From Treponema bryantii (GTDB lineage Bacteria > Spirochaetota > Spirochaetia > Treponematales > Treponemataceae), in the NCBI RefSeq assembly GCF_036492245.1, contig NZ_AP025286.1, positions 2,108,001-2,172,000 of the forward strand: DNA of 64,000 bases. Direction: 5' to 3'. This document shows positions 36,609 to 45,349 of this stretch, piece by piece. Below the pieces are notes generated by a model, which was not told the origin of the DNA, did no database searches, and saw only the letters and a list, made by a program, of their open reading frames with translations. The stretch's first letter is position 1. Every line of letters begins with the position of its first letter. Position numbers and translations under genes: made by a program.

Positions 36609-37748
36609 TTATACCCCCTGATGAAATTTCTCAAGAAAGTCTGTCCTATACTGCTCAAAGCGGTCTTCATCTATTGCTACACGAATTTCTTTAAGCATGT
36701 TATTTAAGAAATACAGATTATGATAAGACGCAAGTATACTGCTGAGTATTTCCTGTTCCTTAAAAAGGTGTCTTAAATAACTTCGGGAATAAGTGCGGCA
36801 AACTTTACAGTTACATTCAGGATCTACCGGTCCAAAATCATGAATCCATCTTTCCTGTTTTATACTGAGCATTCCACGACGGGTAAAATATGAACCGTTT
36901 CTGGCATTTCGGGTTGGAAGGACACAGTCAAACATATCAATTCCAGCCTGAACCGCATCAAGAATATATTCCGGAGTACCAATACCCATTACATACTTTG
37001 GCTTATCTTCCGGAAGATACTGTACTGTATAATTCAAGTATTTAGTAAACTCTGCAGGAGGCTCACCTACACTCAAACCGCCAATGGCAATTCCCGGCAT
37101 ATCAAGTGAGCTTACGAATTCCGCACTCTTCTGTCGAAGGTCTTCAAAAAAGTTTCCCTGTACAATAGGGAAAAGAATTCCTTCGTAACCGGCTTCACGC
37201 TGTTTTTCCCACTCACCTTTTGCACGAAGCAGCCAGTCACTTGTAATACGAAGTGCTTTTTCTGCTTCCTTGCGATCAACACCCCAGCCGGAACAAACAT
37301 CTAACTGCATCTGAATATCAGAATTAAACTTTGTCTGAGTCTGAACTACATTTTCCGGGGTGAACATGTGGTAACTGCCGTCAATATGACTCTGAAAGCG
37401 TACACCTTCATCTGTAATTTTTCGAAGTTTGCTTAAAGAGAAAACCTGAAAGCCGCCGGAATCTGTAAGGAAGTTTTTCTTCCACTGAGAAAACCCGTGA
37501 AGACCACCGGCCTCTTTAATTAAATCCGGTCCTGGACGCAAAAAAAGATGATAGGTATTTGCAAGGATAATATCAAAATCAATTTCTTCAAGAAAATCTT
37601 TTGGCATTGCCTTTACAGTTGCGTTAGTTCCAACCGGCATAAAAACTGGAGTTCTTACATCTCCATGTGGAAGATGAATTGTTCCTGTTCTTGCACGGCT
37701 TCCACTAGCCTTATGCTTTATATCAAAAATCTTTAAAACTTCATTCAT
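36609..37748 (-). CDS. tgt: Queuine tRNA-ribosyltransferase
   Basis: This 379-residue enzyme swaps guanine 34 of GUN-anticodon tRNAs for preQ1 (bacteria) during queuosine synthesis. The first catalytic aspartate is in 'FLTDSGGFQVFSL', the nucleophile aspartate in 'GIDMFDCVLPTRNARNG', and the zinc ligands in 'CNCKVCRTYSRSYLRHLF'. AAGGAA lies eight bases before the ATG. queA, the next enzyme of the pathway, is encoded at 59624-60697. It sits nine bases after lptG and three before the HEAT gene, within the operon that begins at 41409. Confidence 0.96.
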   Translation of the reverse strand: MNEVLKIFDIKHKASGSRARTGTIHLPHGDVRTPVFMPVGTNATVKAMPKDFLEEIDFDIILANTYHLFLRPGPDLIKEAGGLHGFSQWKKNFLTDSGGFQVFSLSKLRKITDEGVRFQSHIDGSYHMFTPENVVQTQTKFNSDIQMQLDVCSGWGVDRKEAEKALRITSDWLLRAKGEWEKQREAGYEGILFPIVQGNFFEDLRQKSAEFVSSLDMPGIAIGGLSVGEPPAEFTKYLNYTVQYLPEDKPKYVMGIGTPEYILDAVQAGIDMFDCVLPTRNARNGSYFTRRGMLSIKQERWIHDFGPVDPECNCKVCRTYSRSYLRHLFKEQEILSSILASYHNLYFLNNMLKEIRVAIDEDRFEQYRTDFLEKFHQGV

Positions 37749-37757
37749 ATCAATTCC

Positions 37758-38834
37758 TTATGTTCGGGCGTATCTTAAAAGCACCACACTTATTATAGTA
37801 AAGAAAATAACTGGAGACCAGGCTCCAGAAAAAGCCGAAATATAACCATGTTTGGCAAGAACCATTGTTACCATCATTGTAACATAAAAAAGTACAGATG
37901 CACCAATACAAGAAGCAAGACTTATAAGAAGAACATTTTTACGGGTTTTACCAGTAAGTCCGATTGAAAGAAAAACTACAATAAACACAATAAAAGGAAA
38001 AGCATATTTTTTGTAATATTCTGAAAGTTCCTCATTATACGGAAGTCCAGCCTTTTTCAAATGTTCAATATAAATCTTAGCATCAGAAGCAGATACAGAC
38101 TGAACATCCACATTTGTTTTACGGAAGATTTCGTATGATTCTGTAAGCTGGTCTGTATATTCAGATTTCACCTTAGTCATTTTCAAAGTATCATCAACCA
38201 TCTCATATTGTTCAGGCTCTTCCAGATCCCAGCGGTTATGCTCAGAATTCCAGAATGCCTGTTTACTGCTGATAATTGCAAGAAGTTCTTTATTATCGCC
38301 TCTGAAAATGAAATAACAGTTACGAAGTCTTTTAGCTTTTTCTGTATAGCGCGCAGCAGAATAAATTATTTTTCCATTATCAGAAAGAACAATTACATTG
38401 CTGTTATTTTCATTTTTAGTTTTCTGCAGCAGAGTGGCCTGCAAGGTTGTTTTCTTTTCATAAGTCTGTACAACAAATTTGTTTTCAAAAACAAAAAGAC
38501 CATAAGCCATAAGCAGACTTATAATCAAAAGCGGAAGTGTAAAACGGAAAAGAGAAACTCCAGAAGCAAGAAGAGCCTGAATCTCATTAGATGCATACAT
38601 TTCACTCAGCGCATAAGAAGTTGAAAACAGAATGGCAACTGGAACTGCATACCATATAGTTTTTGGGACATAATAAGCCATAACCAGCCCGATATCTTTT
38701 GCAGAACAGTTATTCTGAAGATAAGTTGCAATATTCATAAAAAGATCAACCAGATTCAGTACCAGCGCAAAGAAAAACATAGCACCAAAAAAAAGAGGAA
38801 GAACCTTTTTCAAAAGATAAATTATAAGCTTCAT
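37758..38834 (-). CDS. lptG: LptG/LptF-family inner-membrane permease (second copy)
   Basis: This 358-residue YjgP/YjgQ-family permease has three membrane helices in residues 1-115, a periplasmic beta domain (about 125-255), and three C-terminal helices. LptF and LptG pair with the LptB ATPase to extract lipopolysaccharide or a similar glycolipid and pass it to LptC, LptA and LptD. LptB, LptC and LptA are not in the window. It follows its homologue at 38851-40071 after 16 bases with AAGG before its ATG. The assignment to G rather than F follows gene order only. Confidence 0.82.
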   Translation of the reverse strand: MKLIIYLLKKVLPLFFGAMFFFALVLNLVDLFMNIATYLQNNCSAKDIGLVMAYYVPKTIWYAVPVAILFSTSYALSEMYASNEIQALLASGVSLFRFTLPLLIISLLMAYGLFVFENKFVVQTYEKKTTLQATLLQKTKNENNSNVIVLSDNGKIIYSAARYTEKAKRLRNCYFIFRGDNKELLAIISSKQAFWNSEHNRWDLEEPEQYEMVDDTLKMTKVKSEYTDQLTESYEIFRKTNVDVQSVSASDAKIYIEHLKKAGLPYNEELSEYYKKYAFPFIVFIVVFLSIGLTGKTRKNVLLISLASCIGASVLFYVTMMVTMVLAKHGYISAFSGAWSPVIFFTIISVVLLRYART

Positions 38835-38850
38835 ATAATCCTTATAAACC

Positions 38851-40071
38851 TTATTTTTTAATCAGACGAGTCAGGAAAATCAATCCGAATAATCCGATAA
38901 GAATATTCGGAGTCCATATACACCAGAACGCATTCAGCCCTACTTTAGTTACAAGCAGCTGTCCGACAATCTGAACGGCCCAGTATAAAACGCAGATTAC
39001 AATTCCGAGAAAAAGTCCTATCATCTGACCGTTATTTTTTCCAAACAGAAATGCCATCGAAAAAGCCAGCAAAGCAAAGAAGATAGAACCGAATGGAATT
39101 GCAAATTTCTTATGCCATTCCATTCCCCACAGATTTATTTTACGAATCAGAGATTCATCCTGAGAAGCCTGAGATTTCATCTGATTAAGCCGTTTTGTAA
39201 GATCATAGGTTGTCATCTCGCGTGGAGACTGAGCCCAGGTTCCAAGGAAGGTTGAATCAAAAACATTCATAACAGTTCGCTTTGAATGAAGAATATCATA
39301 ATTCTTTTTATTATCAGCCTTAAGAGTCAGGATAGTTGAATCATTCATATCAAACTGCATCAAAACACCTTCTTCTTTTGCACCAACAAGAACTGATTCA
39401 CCTGCTACAATCAGACGGTCTTCATCATTTTTTGAATCAATGATAACTACATCAGAAACCTTATTTCCATCTACATTTCCAATTACAATATTTGCCGTAT
39501 CAAGATGCTTTACACTGTTTGATTCAAGCTCAATAGAAGGAGTAGAATTTACTATCTTTCGCATAAGCTGATTGTATTTTATCTGGCCGAGAGGAAGCAG
39601 ATAGTCGTTCACAAAGAAAGAACCGATAGAAATACAAATCCCCAGCAAAGCTACAGGCACAAAGATTCTGAAAAATGAAAAACCAGCAGCACGGAAAATT
39701 AAAATTTCATTACTGGTCATCATGCCGCCAAGACTCATAAGAAAACCTACGAGCGTTGCAAACGGTGCCGACTGAGCAATGATAAATGGAAGACTGTAAA
39801 CCATAATGCGCATTACATCTGCAATAGGTGCAGATTTAGCAAGCAGTTCCTCTACAACAAGAAGAATCTGATTTACAAAGAAAACCATAAAAAAGAAAAA
39901 GAATGAAACAAGAAAATAAAGGAAAAGATCCTTAAAAAGATATTTTATGAGAATATGATTTTTAAGAGTTCCGCGCTTAAGTACACGAACCTGAAACTTA
40001 TCATAATACATATGAATAAGTCTGAGAGTATGATTTCTCTTTATTTTCTGAATCAAATCTCTGGTTGTCAT
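38851..40071 (-). CDS. lptF: LptF/LptG-family inner-membrane permease (first copy)
   Basis: This 406-residue permease has a basic cytoplasmic N-terminus, an unusually Phe-rich first helix (YFLVSFFFFFMVFFVNQILL), a periplasmic beta domain (about 165-300) and three C-terminal helices. It is the partner of the LptG-like protein next door. I start at the ATG at 40071, one base after the dut stop (TAATATG). A start 18 codons earlier, inside dut, has no ribosome binding site and would add an implausible tail. The N-terminal 40 residues before the first helix are longer than in E. coli LptF. Confidence 0.8.
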   Translation of the reverse strand: MTTRDLIQKIKRNHTLRLIHMYYDKFQVRVLKRGTLKNHILIKYLFKDLFLYFLVSFFFFFMVFFVNQILLVVEELLAKSAPIADVMRIMVYSLPFIIAQSAPFATLVGFLMSLGGMMTSNEILIFRAAGFSFFRIFVPVALLGICISIGSFFVNDYLLPLGQIKYNQLMRKIVNSTPSIELESNSVKHLDTANIVIGNVDGNKVSDVVIIDSKNDEDRLIVAGESVLVGAKEEGVLMQFDMNDSTILTLKADNKKNYDILHSKRTVMNVFDSTFLGTWAQSPREMTTYDLTKRLNQMKSQASQDESLIRKINLWGMEWHKKFAIPFGSIFFALLAFSMAFLFGKNNGQMIGLFLGIVICVLYWAVQIVGQLLVTKVGLNAFWCIWTPNILIGLFGLIFLTRLIKK

Positions 40072-40072
40072 A

Positions 40073-40519
40073 TTACTTTGAAATACCTGTTGAACCGAAG
40101 CCACCGACCCCACGTTCAGTTTCACTTAAGCTGTCTGTAATAGAAAAGGTTGCCTGAGTTACAGGAGCTACTATCATCTGTGCAATGCGGTCACCTGAAT
40201 TGATTGTAAAATCTGCATCACCAAGATTTATGAGGATTACTTTGATTTCGCCACGGTAGTCACTGTCTATTGTGCCGGGTGTATTGAGAACTGTTACACC
40301 GTTCTTTGCCGCAAGTCCTGAACGAGGTCGTACCTGAACCTCATATCCTTCAGGAATCTCAAAGAAAAGTCCTGTCGGCACCATTGCGAACTTGCCGGCT
40401 GGAATTGTGAGAGATTCATTAAGCAGGGCACAGAGGTCTGCACCTGCCGCACCCGCAGTTTTATATTCAGGAATTACAGCACCCTTAGATGCCACACATT
40501 TTATATTGATAGTTTCCAT
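40073..40519 (-). CDS. dut: dUTP pyrophosphatase
   Basis: This 148-residue trimeric enzyme hydrolyses dUTP to dUMP, preventing uracil entry into DNA and feeding thymidylate synthesis. All five family motifs are visible: '[11 protein letters not shown]', 'RPRSGLAAK', '[14 protein letters not shown]', '[12 protein letters not shown]' and the C-terminal P-loop-like '[10 protein letters not shown]'. Length is normal. The ATG overlaps the stop of the DUF4349 gene by one base (TAATG). It lies in an operon otherwise devoted to envelope proteins and tgt. Confidence 0.96.
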   Translation of the reverse strand: METINIKCVASKGAVIPEYKTAGAAGADLCALLNESLTIPAGKFAMVPTGLFFEIPEGYEVQVRPRSGLAAKNGVTVLNTPGTIDSDYRGEIKVILINLGDADFTINSGDRIAQMIVAPVTQATFSITDSLSETERGVGGFGSTGISK

Positions 40520-41409
40520 TATTTTTTTCCTCTTAAACGTGCAAACAGTTTTTTCAAGAATCCGATTTTTCCAAAAAGCAGCCAGTACAAAACCGCAGCA
40601 ATTGCGACTAAAGGAATACCGAATACTATTACATAAATAATAATTACAAATAACTTAATAAAGAAGTTTATAATATTTGAAAAGACTTCTTTCCATTTAA
40701 TAGTTTCAATATAGTAATCAATTCCGCGTTCTGTAGAAATCGCAGTAAGATAAATCTCAATTGTTGAATATGATATTTCGTGTGAAAGGCGTTTCATCTG
40801 CCCTTCCATAGATTCAATTTCAGAAATTACATTATTAAGTTCTCTTTCAACTTCAAGCAAATCCTTCATATTATCTGCTTTTTTCAGATACTGATTATAC
40901 TTTTCCTGAAGGATTTTCTTTGTTTCAAGACGTCCCTGTAAATCATAAAACTGCTCTGTAACATCTTTTACTTTAACAGAACGATTTCTAACCTTTCCAA
41001 ACCCGGCAACTGAATTCATTGCCTCATCAAAATTTTCCTGTGGAATTTTTACAGTATATCTTCCACCACTTTCATACATATTTGAACTTGAAATATATCC
41101 GCCGAAACGTTTTGTCCAGGCTTCAATATTTTTATCTGATTCTTCAAGTGAATTTACATTAAGTTCAATGTTTCCGGTTTTAATAAGCTTACGTTCAATT
41201 ACAGGTTCATCATTTATTTCTGGCTTTTCGTAATTTCCAGCATCAATATAAACACTTTTTGCACGAGCTGAAGTCTGAACATAACTATCGTTTTCTTGAA
41301 AAGAGGCTTCTTCCATATCTGCAAAAAGAGCAGACTCATATTTTTTAGATGATTTTGAGCATGAAACAAAAATTACAGAAAATAAAACGAATAATAAAAT
41401 TTTTCTCAT
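40519..41409 (-). CDS. DUF4349-type lipoprotein with C-terminal membrane helix
   Basis: This 296-residue protein has a lipoprotein signal ending in IFVSC. The DUF4349 domain (about 70-235) contains '[20 protein letters not shown]', a conserved 'FGGYISSS' and a long coiled coil (about 165-215). A membrane helix pair (about 245-275) and a basic tail (FARLRGKK) end it. DUF4349 proteins are widespread envelope proteins of unknown role. No Shine-Dalgarno precedes the ATG; a perfect TATAAT ends eight bases before it, so the operon may begin with a leaderless message. Having both a lipid anchor and a C-terminal helix is typical of this family. Confidence 0.8.
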   Translation of the reverse strand: MRKILLFVLFSVIFVSCSKSSKKYESALFADMEEASFQENDSYVQTSARAKSVYIDAGNYEKPEINDEPVIERKLIKTGNIELNVNSLEESDKNIEAWTKRFGGYISSSNMYESGGRYTVKIPQENFDEAMNSVAGFGKVRNRSVKVKDVTEQFYDLQGRLETKKILQEKYNQYLKKADNMKDLLEVERELNNVISEIESMEGQMKRLSHEISYSTIEIYLTAISTERGIDYYIETIKWKEVFSNIINFFIKLFVIIIYVIVFGIPLVAIAAVLYWLLFGKIGFLKKLFARLRGKK

Positions 41410-41417
41410 AAGATATA

Positions 41418-41423
41418 ATTATA
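41418..41423 (-). promoter_or_regulatory. Candidate -10 box of the DUF4349-dut-lptFG operon
   Basis: TATAAT on the minus strand ends eight bases before the ATG at 41409. No good -35 hexamer is found at 17 bases. The short distance leaves no room for a ribosome binding site. Confidence 0.4.
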
Positions 41424-41445
41424 CTGTAAAAAATCAAAACATTCT

Positions 41446-41485
41446 ATAAAAATAAGGCTGCCGGAATTCACCAGCAGCCTTAATG
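41446..41485 (-). terminator. Rho-independent terminator after the small membrane protein
   Basis: Perfect eight-base arms AAGGCTGC/GCAGCCTT (41454-41461 and 41474-41481) with a 12-base loop are followed on the minus strand by ATTTTTAT. It separates the gene at 41502-41921 from the DUF4349 operon. Confidence 0.8.
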
Positions 41486-41501
41486 TATTTGGTCAGTTTT
41501 C

Positions 41502-41921
41502 TTATCTGATAGAAAGAAGACCACCAATAATCAGAAGATCTTTTGCAACATTCAGAATCCAGAACATTGCATTTCCGTCAAGTTTGTTTACGCCAAATGA
41601 ACGGCTGAAAACATCTGCAACAACTGCAATAACAATCCAAAGTACAGTAAGAATAAGCATTACTGTATTATCCCAGCTTCCAAGATCACGGAAAATTGTG
41701 ATTGCAATACAAACTCCACCAATAAGCAGAAGAATTGCTACTACAATTACAAGAATCTTTGCAAGATCACCGCTGAAAATCTCATAAATTGCAGCTCCAG
41801 CTTCGCTTGCTTTAACCGATCCGCCAACCCCGAGCATACAAAGCCCTGTGATGATGAAATAACAAGCCAGTGCAATTCTGATGAAAAGTGCACCGAGCCC
41901 TCTGTTACTTGTTTTTGCCAT
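41502..41921 (-). CDS. Small four-helix membrane protein, unknown function
   Basis: This 139-residue protein has about four membrane helices: 12-32, 55-75, 83-103 and 118-138. No charged or catalytic motif stands out, and I do not recognise a family; a loose resemblance to DoxX-like or small integral membrane proteins is possible. GGAGGG is placed six bases before the ATG. It starts 25 bases after the preceding gene on the same strand, so the two may be cotranscribed, and a strong terminator follows. Confidence 0.7.
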   Translation of the reverse strand: MAKTSNRGLGALFIRIALACYFIITGLCMLGVGGSVKASEAGAAIYEIFSGDLAKILVIVVAILLLIGGVCIAITIFRDLGSWDNTVMLILTVLWIVIAVVADVFSRSFGVNKLDGNAMFWILNVAKDLLIIGGLLSIR

Positions 41922-41946
41922 TTGGCCCTCCTATAATTTAGAAAAA

Positions 41947-42855
41947 TTATTGATTTCTTGACTTAAAGATTTCTGTTTCAGCTCTGTCCTTTTCAATATC
42001 TTCAAGAGCTCTTTTGAAAGCCTTATTTTTTGGATCCTGCTCAGCAAACTTCTTTATAAGAGCTTCTGCATTATCAAAATCCTTTCTAACCTGAAGCATA
42101 ATAGCATAATTATAACCGGCAGCAATATCATCTGTAGATTCATAAATCTCTTTATAGATTTCTTCTGCAGCAGCATAATCAAGATTTTTTCCACTAAGCA
42201 TTTTCTTTGCAGACTTCATTTTTTCTTTAATAGCCTTATCTTTTGATTTTGTATCAAGAATTGTTACAGCCTGATTATAGGGTGTATCAAAAATGATTTC
42301 TGATATCTGATATGCAAAACTTGAAATCTGATCCTCAACAATCTTTTCAGGAGACATAAGCATTGCTTTTGGAGTAGGATTTGAATTTACACCGAAAAAC
42401 TTATATTCTTCTGTTACAAGAACAGAATTATCTTCTGTCTTTAAAACCATTACTTCCATTAAAGCTGAAATCTGACGAGTCCATTCATCTTTAACAGTAA
42501 CAGTATTTCCTGCACTATCTTTAGATTCAATTGTAACACCAGAATCTTTTACATCAAAACTCTTGAAAGAAACCTGAATTGCAATATCAGACTTTCCGTT
42601 AAGAATTACAAATTTTCCATCTTTTGTTCCATAATCTGACAAAGCAGAAATAAACTTTTTTCCCAAATCGTTCTGCTCTTTATCAAATGTTTCACCTTTC
42701 TTTGGTGCATAAGTAATAACTGGGTAAAAGGCAATAGAATTTGCAAAAGTCAAATCTAATTTTGCAGGCTTTTTTCTTTGAAATACAGCAGTTGCAGCGA
42801 ACATAGGTAAAATTATAGCTGCAACCATAATCAAACTAATCAATTTCTTTTTCAT
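41947..42855 (-). CDS. Exported protein of unknown function with TPR-like C-terminus
   Basis: This 302-residue protein has a signal peptide (LISLIMVAAIILPMFAATA). Residues about 30-190 form an alpha-beta region with several strands (LDLTFANSIAFYPVITYAPK). The C-terminal 90 residues resemble two TPR hairpins (DDIAAGYNYAIMLQVRKDFD). Treponemes have many such periplasmic proteins; no function is recognised. The ATG at 42855 has GGAG nine bases upstream; an in-frame start four codons earlier would precede that site and is rejected. Confidence 0.72.
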   Translation of the reverse strand: MKKKLISLIMVAAIILPMFAATAVFQRKKPAKLDLTFANSIAFYPVITYAPKKGETFDKEQNDLGKKFISALSDYGTKDGKFVILNGKSDIAIQVSFKSFDVKDSGVTIESKDSAGNTVTVKDEWTRQISALMEVMVLKTEDNSVLVTEEYKFFGVNSNPTPKAMLMSPEKIVEDQISSFAYQISEIIFDTPYNQAVTILDTKSKDKAIKEKMKSAKKMLSGKNLDYAAAEEIYKEIYESTDDIAAGYNYAIMLQVRKDFDNAEALIKKFAEQDPKNKAFKRALEDIEKDRAETEIFKSRNQ

Positions 42856-42892
42856 TAGTAACTCCATAAAATTATATAAAATATAAAAAAAA

Positions 42893-42975
42893 TATTTCTC
42901 TCAGAGAGCACAAAGGACACAAAGAGAAATTTTATAATTTTACCCTCCGTGTCCTCTTAAACTCTGTTAGAAATT
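42893..42975. repeat. Imperfect inverted repeat containing CTTTGTGTCC-like units
   Basis: Arms of about 33 bases face each other: the complement of 42893-42926 reads CTCTTTGTGTCCTTTGTGC and onward, while 42944-42975 reads CTCCGTGTCCTCTTAAACTC and onward. They share GTGTCCT (42949-42955 with AGGACAC at 42914-42920), CTCTG and AGAAAT. It lies between pnp and the exported-protein gene and contains no ORF. Confidence 0.6.
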
Positions 42976-42992
42976 CTTATTTATTTCTCCCC

Positions 42993-43058
42993 TTTTTCGA
43001 TAATCCTAAAAAGCTGCACTGTCGTACAACTTTTTTTAACGGATTTTCGATTCTAGGC
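42993..43058 (-). repeat. Stop-codon-linked structured repeat, copy C (after pnp)
   Basis: On the minus strand the element reads GCCTAGAATCGAAAATCCG, then a hairpin AAAAAGTTG/CAGCTTTTT with the core ACGACAGTG, then the right arm TTTAGGATTATCGA. The GCC-TAG is the last codon and stop of pnp, just as GCC-TAA is for purA. The distal GGCTCAGAGGC part of copies A and B is missing. The A/T stem may act as a terminator. Confidence 0.85.
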
Positions 43059-45152
43059 ATCCAGAGCATCAATGTAACTAAGGTTCAATCTTCCCTGCTT
43101 GTCTACTTCGAGCAGCTTAACTGGGATTACCTGACCTTCTGTAAGAACGTCAGTTACCTTGTTTACGCGCTGTTTTGAAAGCTTAGAAATGTGGCAGAGA
43201 CCTTCTTTTCCAGGAAGGATTTCTACAAAGGCGCCAAAGTCCATAATGCGCTTTACAGTTCCCTGATAGATTGTTCCAACCTCTGGATCTTCTGTAATGC
43301 CCTTAACAGCCTTCTTAGCAGCCTCAGCATTCAAGCCGTTCTTAGAGTAGATTGTTACAGTTCCGTCATCATCAGTGTTGATTGTTACATCATACTGAGA
43401 GCAGAGAGCCTTAACATTCTTTCCGCCAGGTCCAATGAGAGCGCCAATCTTGTCTACAGGAATCTTCATTGTTAGAATCTGTGGAGCATTCTTAGCAAGT
43501 GGAGCCGGCTTGTCAATGCACTTCTCCATGATTGAGAGGATGTGGAGACGACCCTGGCGAGCCTGTTCCATAGCCTTCTTCATGATTTCAGTTGTTACAC
43601 CGGCAATCTTAATATCCATCTGGAAACCGGTAATACCGTCTTTTGTTCCGGCTACCTTAAAGTCCATATCACCAAGGTGGTCTTCTTCACCAAGGATATC
43701 GCTCAAAATCTTATAGCGGCCATAAGGATTGTCTCCCTCTGGTTCTGTGATAAGCCCCATAGCAATACCTGCTACCATCTTCTTCATTGGAACACCGGCA
43801 GCGAGCATACAGAGTGTACCACCACAAGTAGAAGCCTGAGATGAAGAACCGTTAGATTCCATGATTTCAGATACTACGCGGATTGTGTATGGGAACTCTT
43901 CACGGCTTGGAACCATAGCAGCGAGTGAGCGGCGAGCGAGGTTTCCGTGACCAATTTCACGACGACCTGTTGTGAGCTTACCTGTTTCACCAACTGAGTA
44001 TGGTGGGAAGTTATAGTGAAGGATGAAGTGCTCTGAGCGGTCTCCATCGATATCGTCATAAGACTGTTCGTCCATTGCAGTACCCAAAGTACATACAGCA
44101 AGAGACTGAGTTTCACCACGAGTGAAAAGTGCGCTTCCGTGTGGAGTTGGCAATACGTTTACTTCACAGGTGATTGGACGGATTTCATCAACCTTACGGC
44201 CGTCAACACGAACACCTTCGTCAAGAATAGACTTGCGGAGCAGCTTGTACTGGATGTCATCCATCAAAGTACAGAAAAGCTTGGCCTGGATTGGGTCAGA
44301 AAGCTGTTCAGCATATTTTGCAGCGAGGTCTCTCTGAACCTGAGCAATTGCCTTACCACGGCTAATCTTGCTGTCTTTGAAGCAGGCTTCTTTCAAAAGT
44401 GGAGTTGCTTCAGCTTCGATTGCTTCTGCATTGTCCAAAGTTACATCAAGAGGGTTCAAAGGAAGCTTTTCCTTACCAGCCTTCTTAACAAGTTCTTCCT
44501 GCAAGAGACACATATCAGTAATGAACTTCTGAGCGCGCTCCAAAGCACCAAGCATAAGCTCTTCAGAAACTTCGTTAGCACCACCTTCTACCATTGTAAA
44601 GCCGTCTTTAGTTCCGGCAACAACGATTTCAAGTTCACCCTTTTCAATCTGTTCGAAAGTTGGGTTGATAATGTATTCGCCGTTCAAGTATCCAACACGA
44701 CAAGCAGCAACTGGTCCGTGGAATGGAATATCAGAAATACAAGTAGCAGCTGAAGCGGCAATAACAGCAAGAATATCCTGAGTATGAACACCGTCGCAAG
44801 AAACACAAGTTGGAACAATCTGAAGTTCGTGACCAAAAGACGGTTCAAAAAGTGGGCGCATTGGGCGGTCGATAAGACGAGATACGAGAATCTCCTTGTC
44901 CTTAGGACGTCCTTCGCGTTTTACAAAGCCACCAGGGATTTTTCCGGCAGCATAGAATTTTTCATTGTACTCAACAGTAACAGGAACGAAATCCTGACCT
45001 TCTGTAACAGAAGATGAAGCACAAATTGTTGCAATAATAGCGGCTCCGCCCCACTGAGCGTAAACACAACCATTAGCCTGCTTACCGATTTTTCCTGTTT
45101 CCAAGATGAGATCGGCATCTCCAAGTCGGTAAGTTACTCTTTCTACTGACAT
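43053..45152 (-). CDS. pnp: Polynucleotide phosphorylase
   Basis: This 699-residue enzyme is the phosphorolytic 3'-5' exoribonuclease of RNA turnover. Two RNase PH domains (about 10-225 and 310-540) flank a helical linker; 'NGSSSQASTCGGTLCMLAAG' is the phosphate-binding segment and 'DHLGDMDFKVAGTKDGITG' the metal site. KH (about 550-610) and S1 (about 620-695, 'IMDFGAFVEILPGKEGLCHI') domains follow. The start is the ATG at 45152 with GGAG upstream. The leader has a hairpin directly against the ribosome binding site, possibly for autoregulation. rpsO, its usual neighbour, is separated here by an outer-membrane protein gene. Confidence 0.96.
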   Translation of the reverse strand: MSVERVTYRLGDADLILETGKIGKQANGCVYAQWGGAAIIATICASSSVTEGQDFVPVTVEYNEKFYAAGKIPGGFVKREGRPKDKEILVSRLIDRPMRPLFEPSFGHELQIVPTCVSCDGVHTQDILAVIAASAATCISDIPFHGPVAACRVGYLNGEYIINPTFEQIEKGELEIVVAGTKDGFTMVEGGANEVSEELMLGALERAQKFITDMCLLQEELVKKAGKEKLPLNPLDVTLDNAEAIEAEATPLLKEACFKDSKISRGKAIAQVQRDLAAKYAEQLSDPIQAKLFCTLMDDIQYKLLRKSILDEGVRVDGRKVDEIRPITCEVNVLPTPHGSALFTRGETQSLAVCTLGTAMDEQSYDDIDGDRSEHFILHYNFPPYSVGETGKLTTGRREIGHGNLARRSLAAMVPSREEFPYTIRVVSEIMESNGSSSQASTCGGTLCMLAAGVPMKKMVAGIAMGLITEPEGDNPYGRYKILSDILGEEDHLGDMDFKVAGTKDGITGFQMDIKIAGVTTEIMKKAMEQARQGRLHILSIMEKCIDKPAPLAKNAPQILTMKIPVDKIGALIGPGGKNVKALCSQYDVTINTDDDGTVTIYSKNGLNAEAAKKAVKGITEDPEVGTIYQGTVKRIMDFGAFVEILPGKEGLCHISKLSKQRVNKVTDVLTEGQVIPVKLLEVDKQGRLNLSYIDALDA

Positions 45153-45165
45153 AAAATTTTCTCCT

Positions 45166-45192
45166 ACATACGTCACTACATCCGACGCATGT
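45166..45192 (-). promoter_or_regulatory. pnp leader hairpin abutting the ribosome binding site
   Basis: On the minus strand ACATGCGTC (45192-45184) pairs with GACGTATGT (45174-45166) over nine base pairs with one G-U, loop GGATGTAGT. AGGAG begins at the very next base. E. coli pnp is autoregulated through a leader hairpin cut by RNase III; a similar role here is inference. Confidence 0.55.
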
Positions 45193-45239
45193 TTTTATCT
45201 ATTTATTAGTAAAACTAATATACAAAAGTGTAATATCTA

Positions 45240-45268
45240 ATTTTAGACCATAAAATGATAATAATCAA
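45240..45268 (-). promoter_or_regulatory. Promoter of pnp
   Basis: TTGATT (45263-45268) and TAAAAT (45240-45245) are spaced by 17 bases on the minus strand, the same hexamers and spacing as the rpsO promoter. The leader would be about 80 bases and includes a TATTAGT/ACTAATA palindrome and the pnp hairpin. Confidence 0.6.
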
Positions 45269-45291
45269 TGCAAATATATAGAAGATATAAA

Positions 45292-45328
45292 TAAAAAAAA
45301 TCCCGCCCGGCAAAATGCCAGGCGGGCA
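45292..45328 (-). terminator. Strong Rho-independent terminator of the outer-membrane protein gene
   Basis: On the minus strand CCCGCCTGGCA pairs with TGCCGGGCGGG (11 bp, one G-U) with a tiny T loop, then ATTTTTTTT. Confidence 0.93.
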
Positions 45329-45349
45329 ATGTCTAAGCTGATTTTAGAC

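Noticed and set aside
40072-40125. An lptF start 18 codons upstream, inside dut
   Set aside because: No ribosome binding site; the extra residues are unlike the family, and an ATG one base after the dut stop fits better.
20182-43058. The three similar repeats as a CRISPR array
   Set aside because: They lie more than 9 kb apart, each next to a stop codon, without spacers or cas genes.
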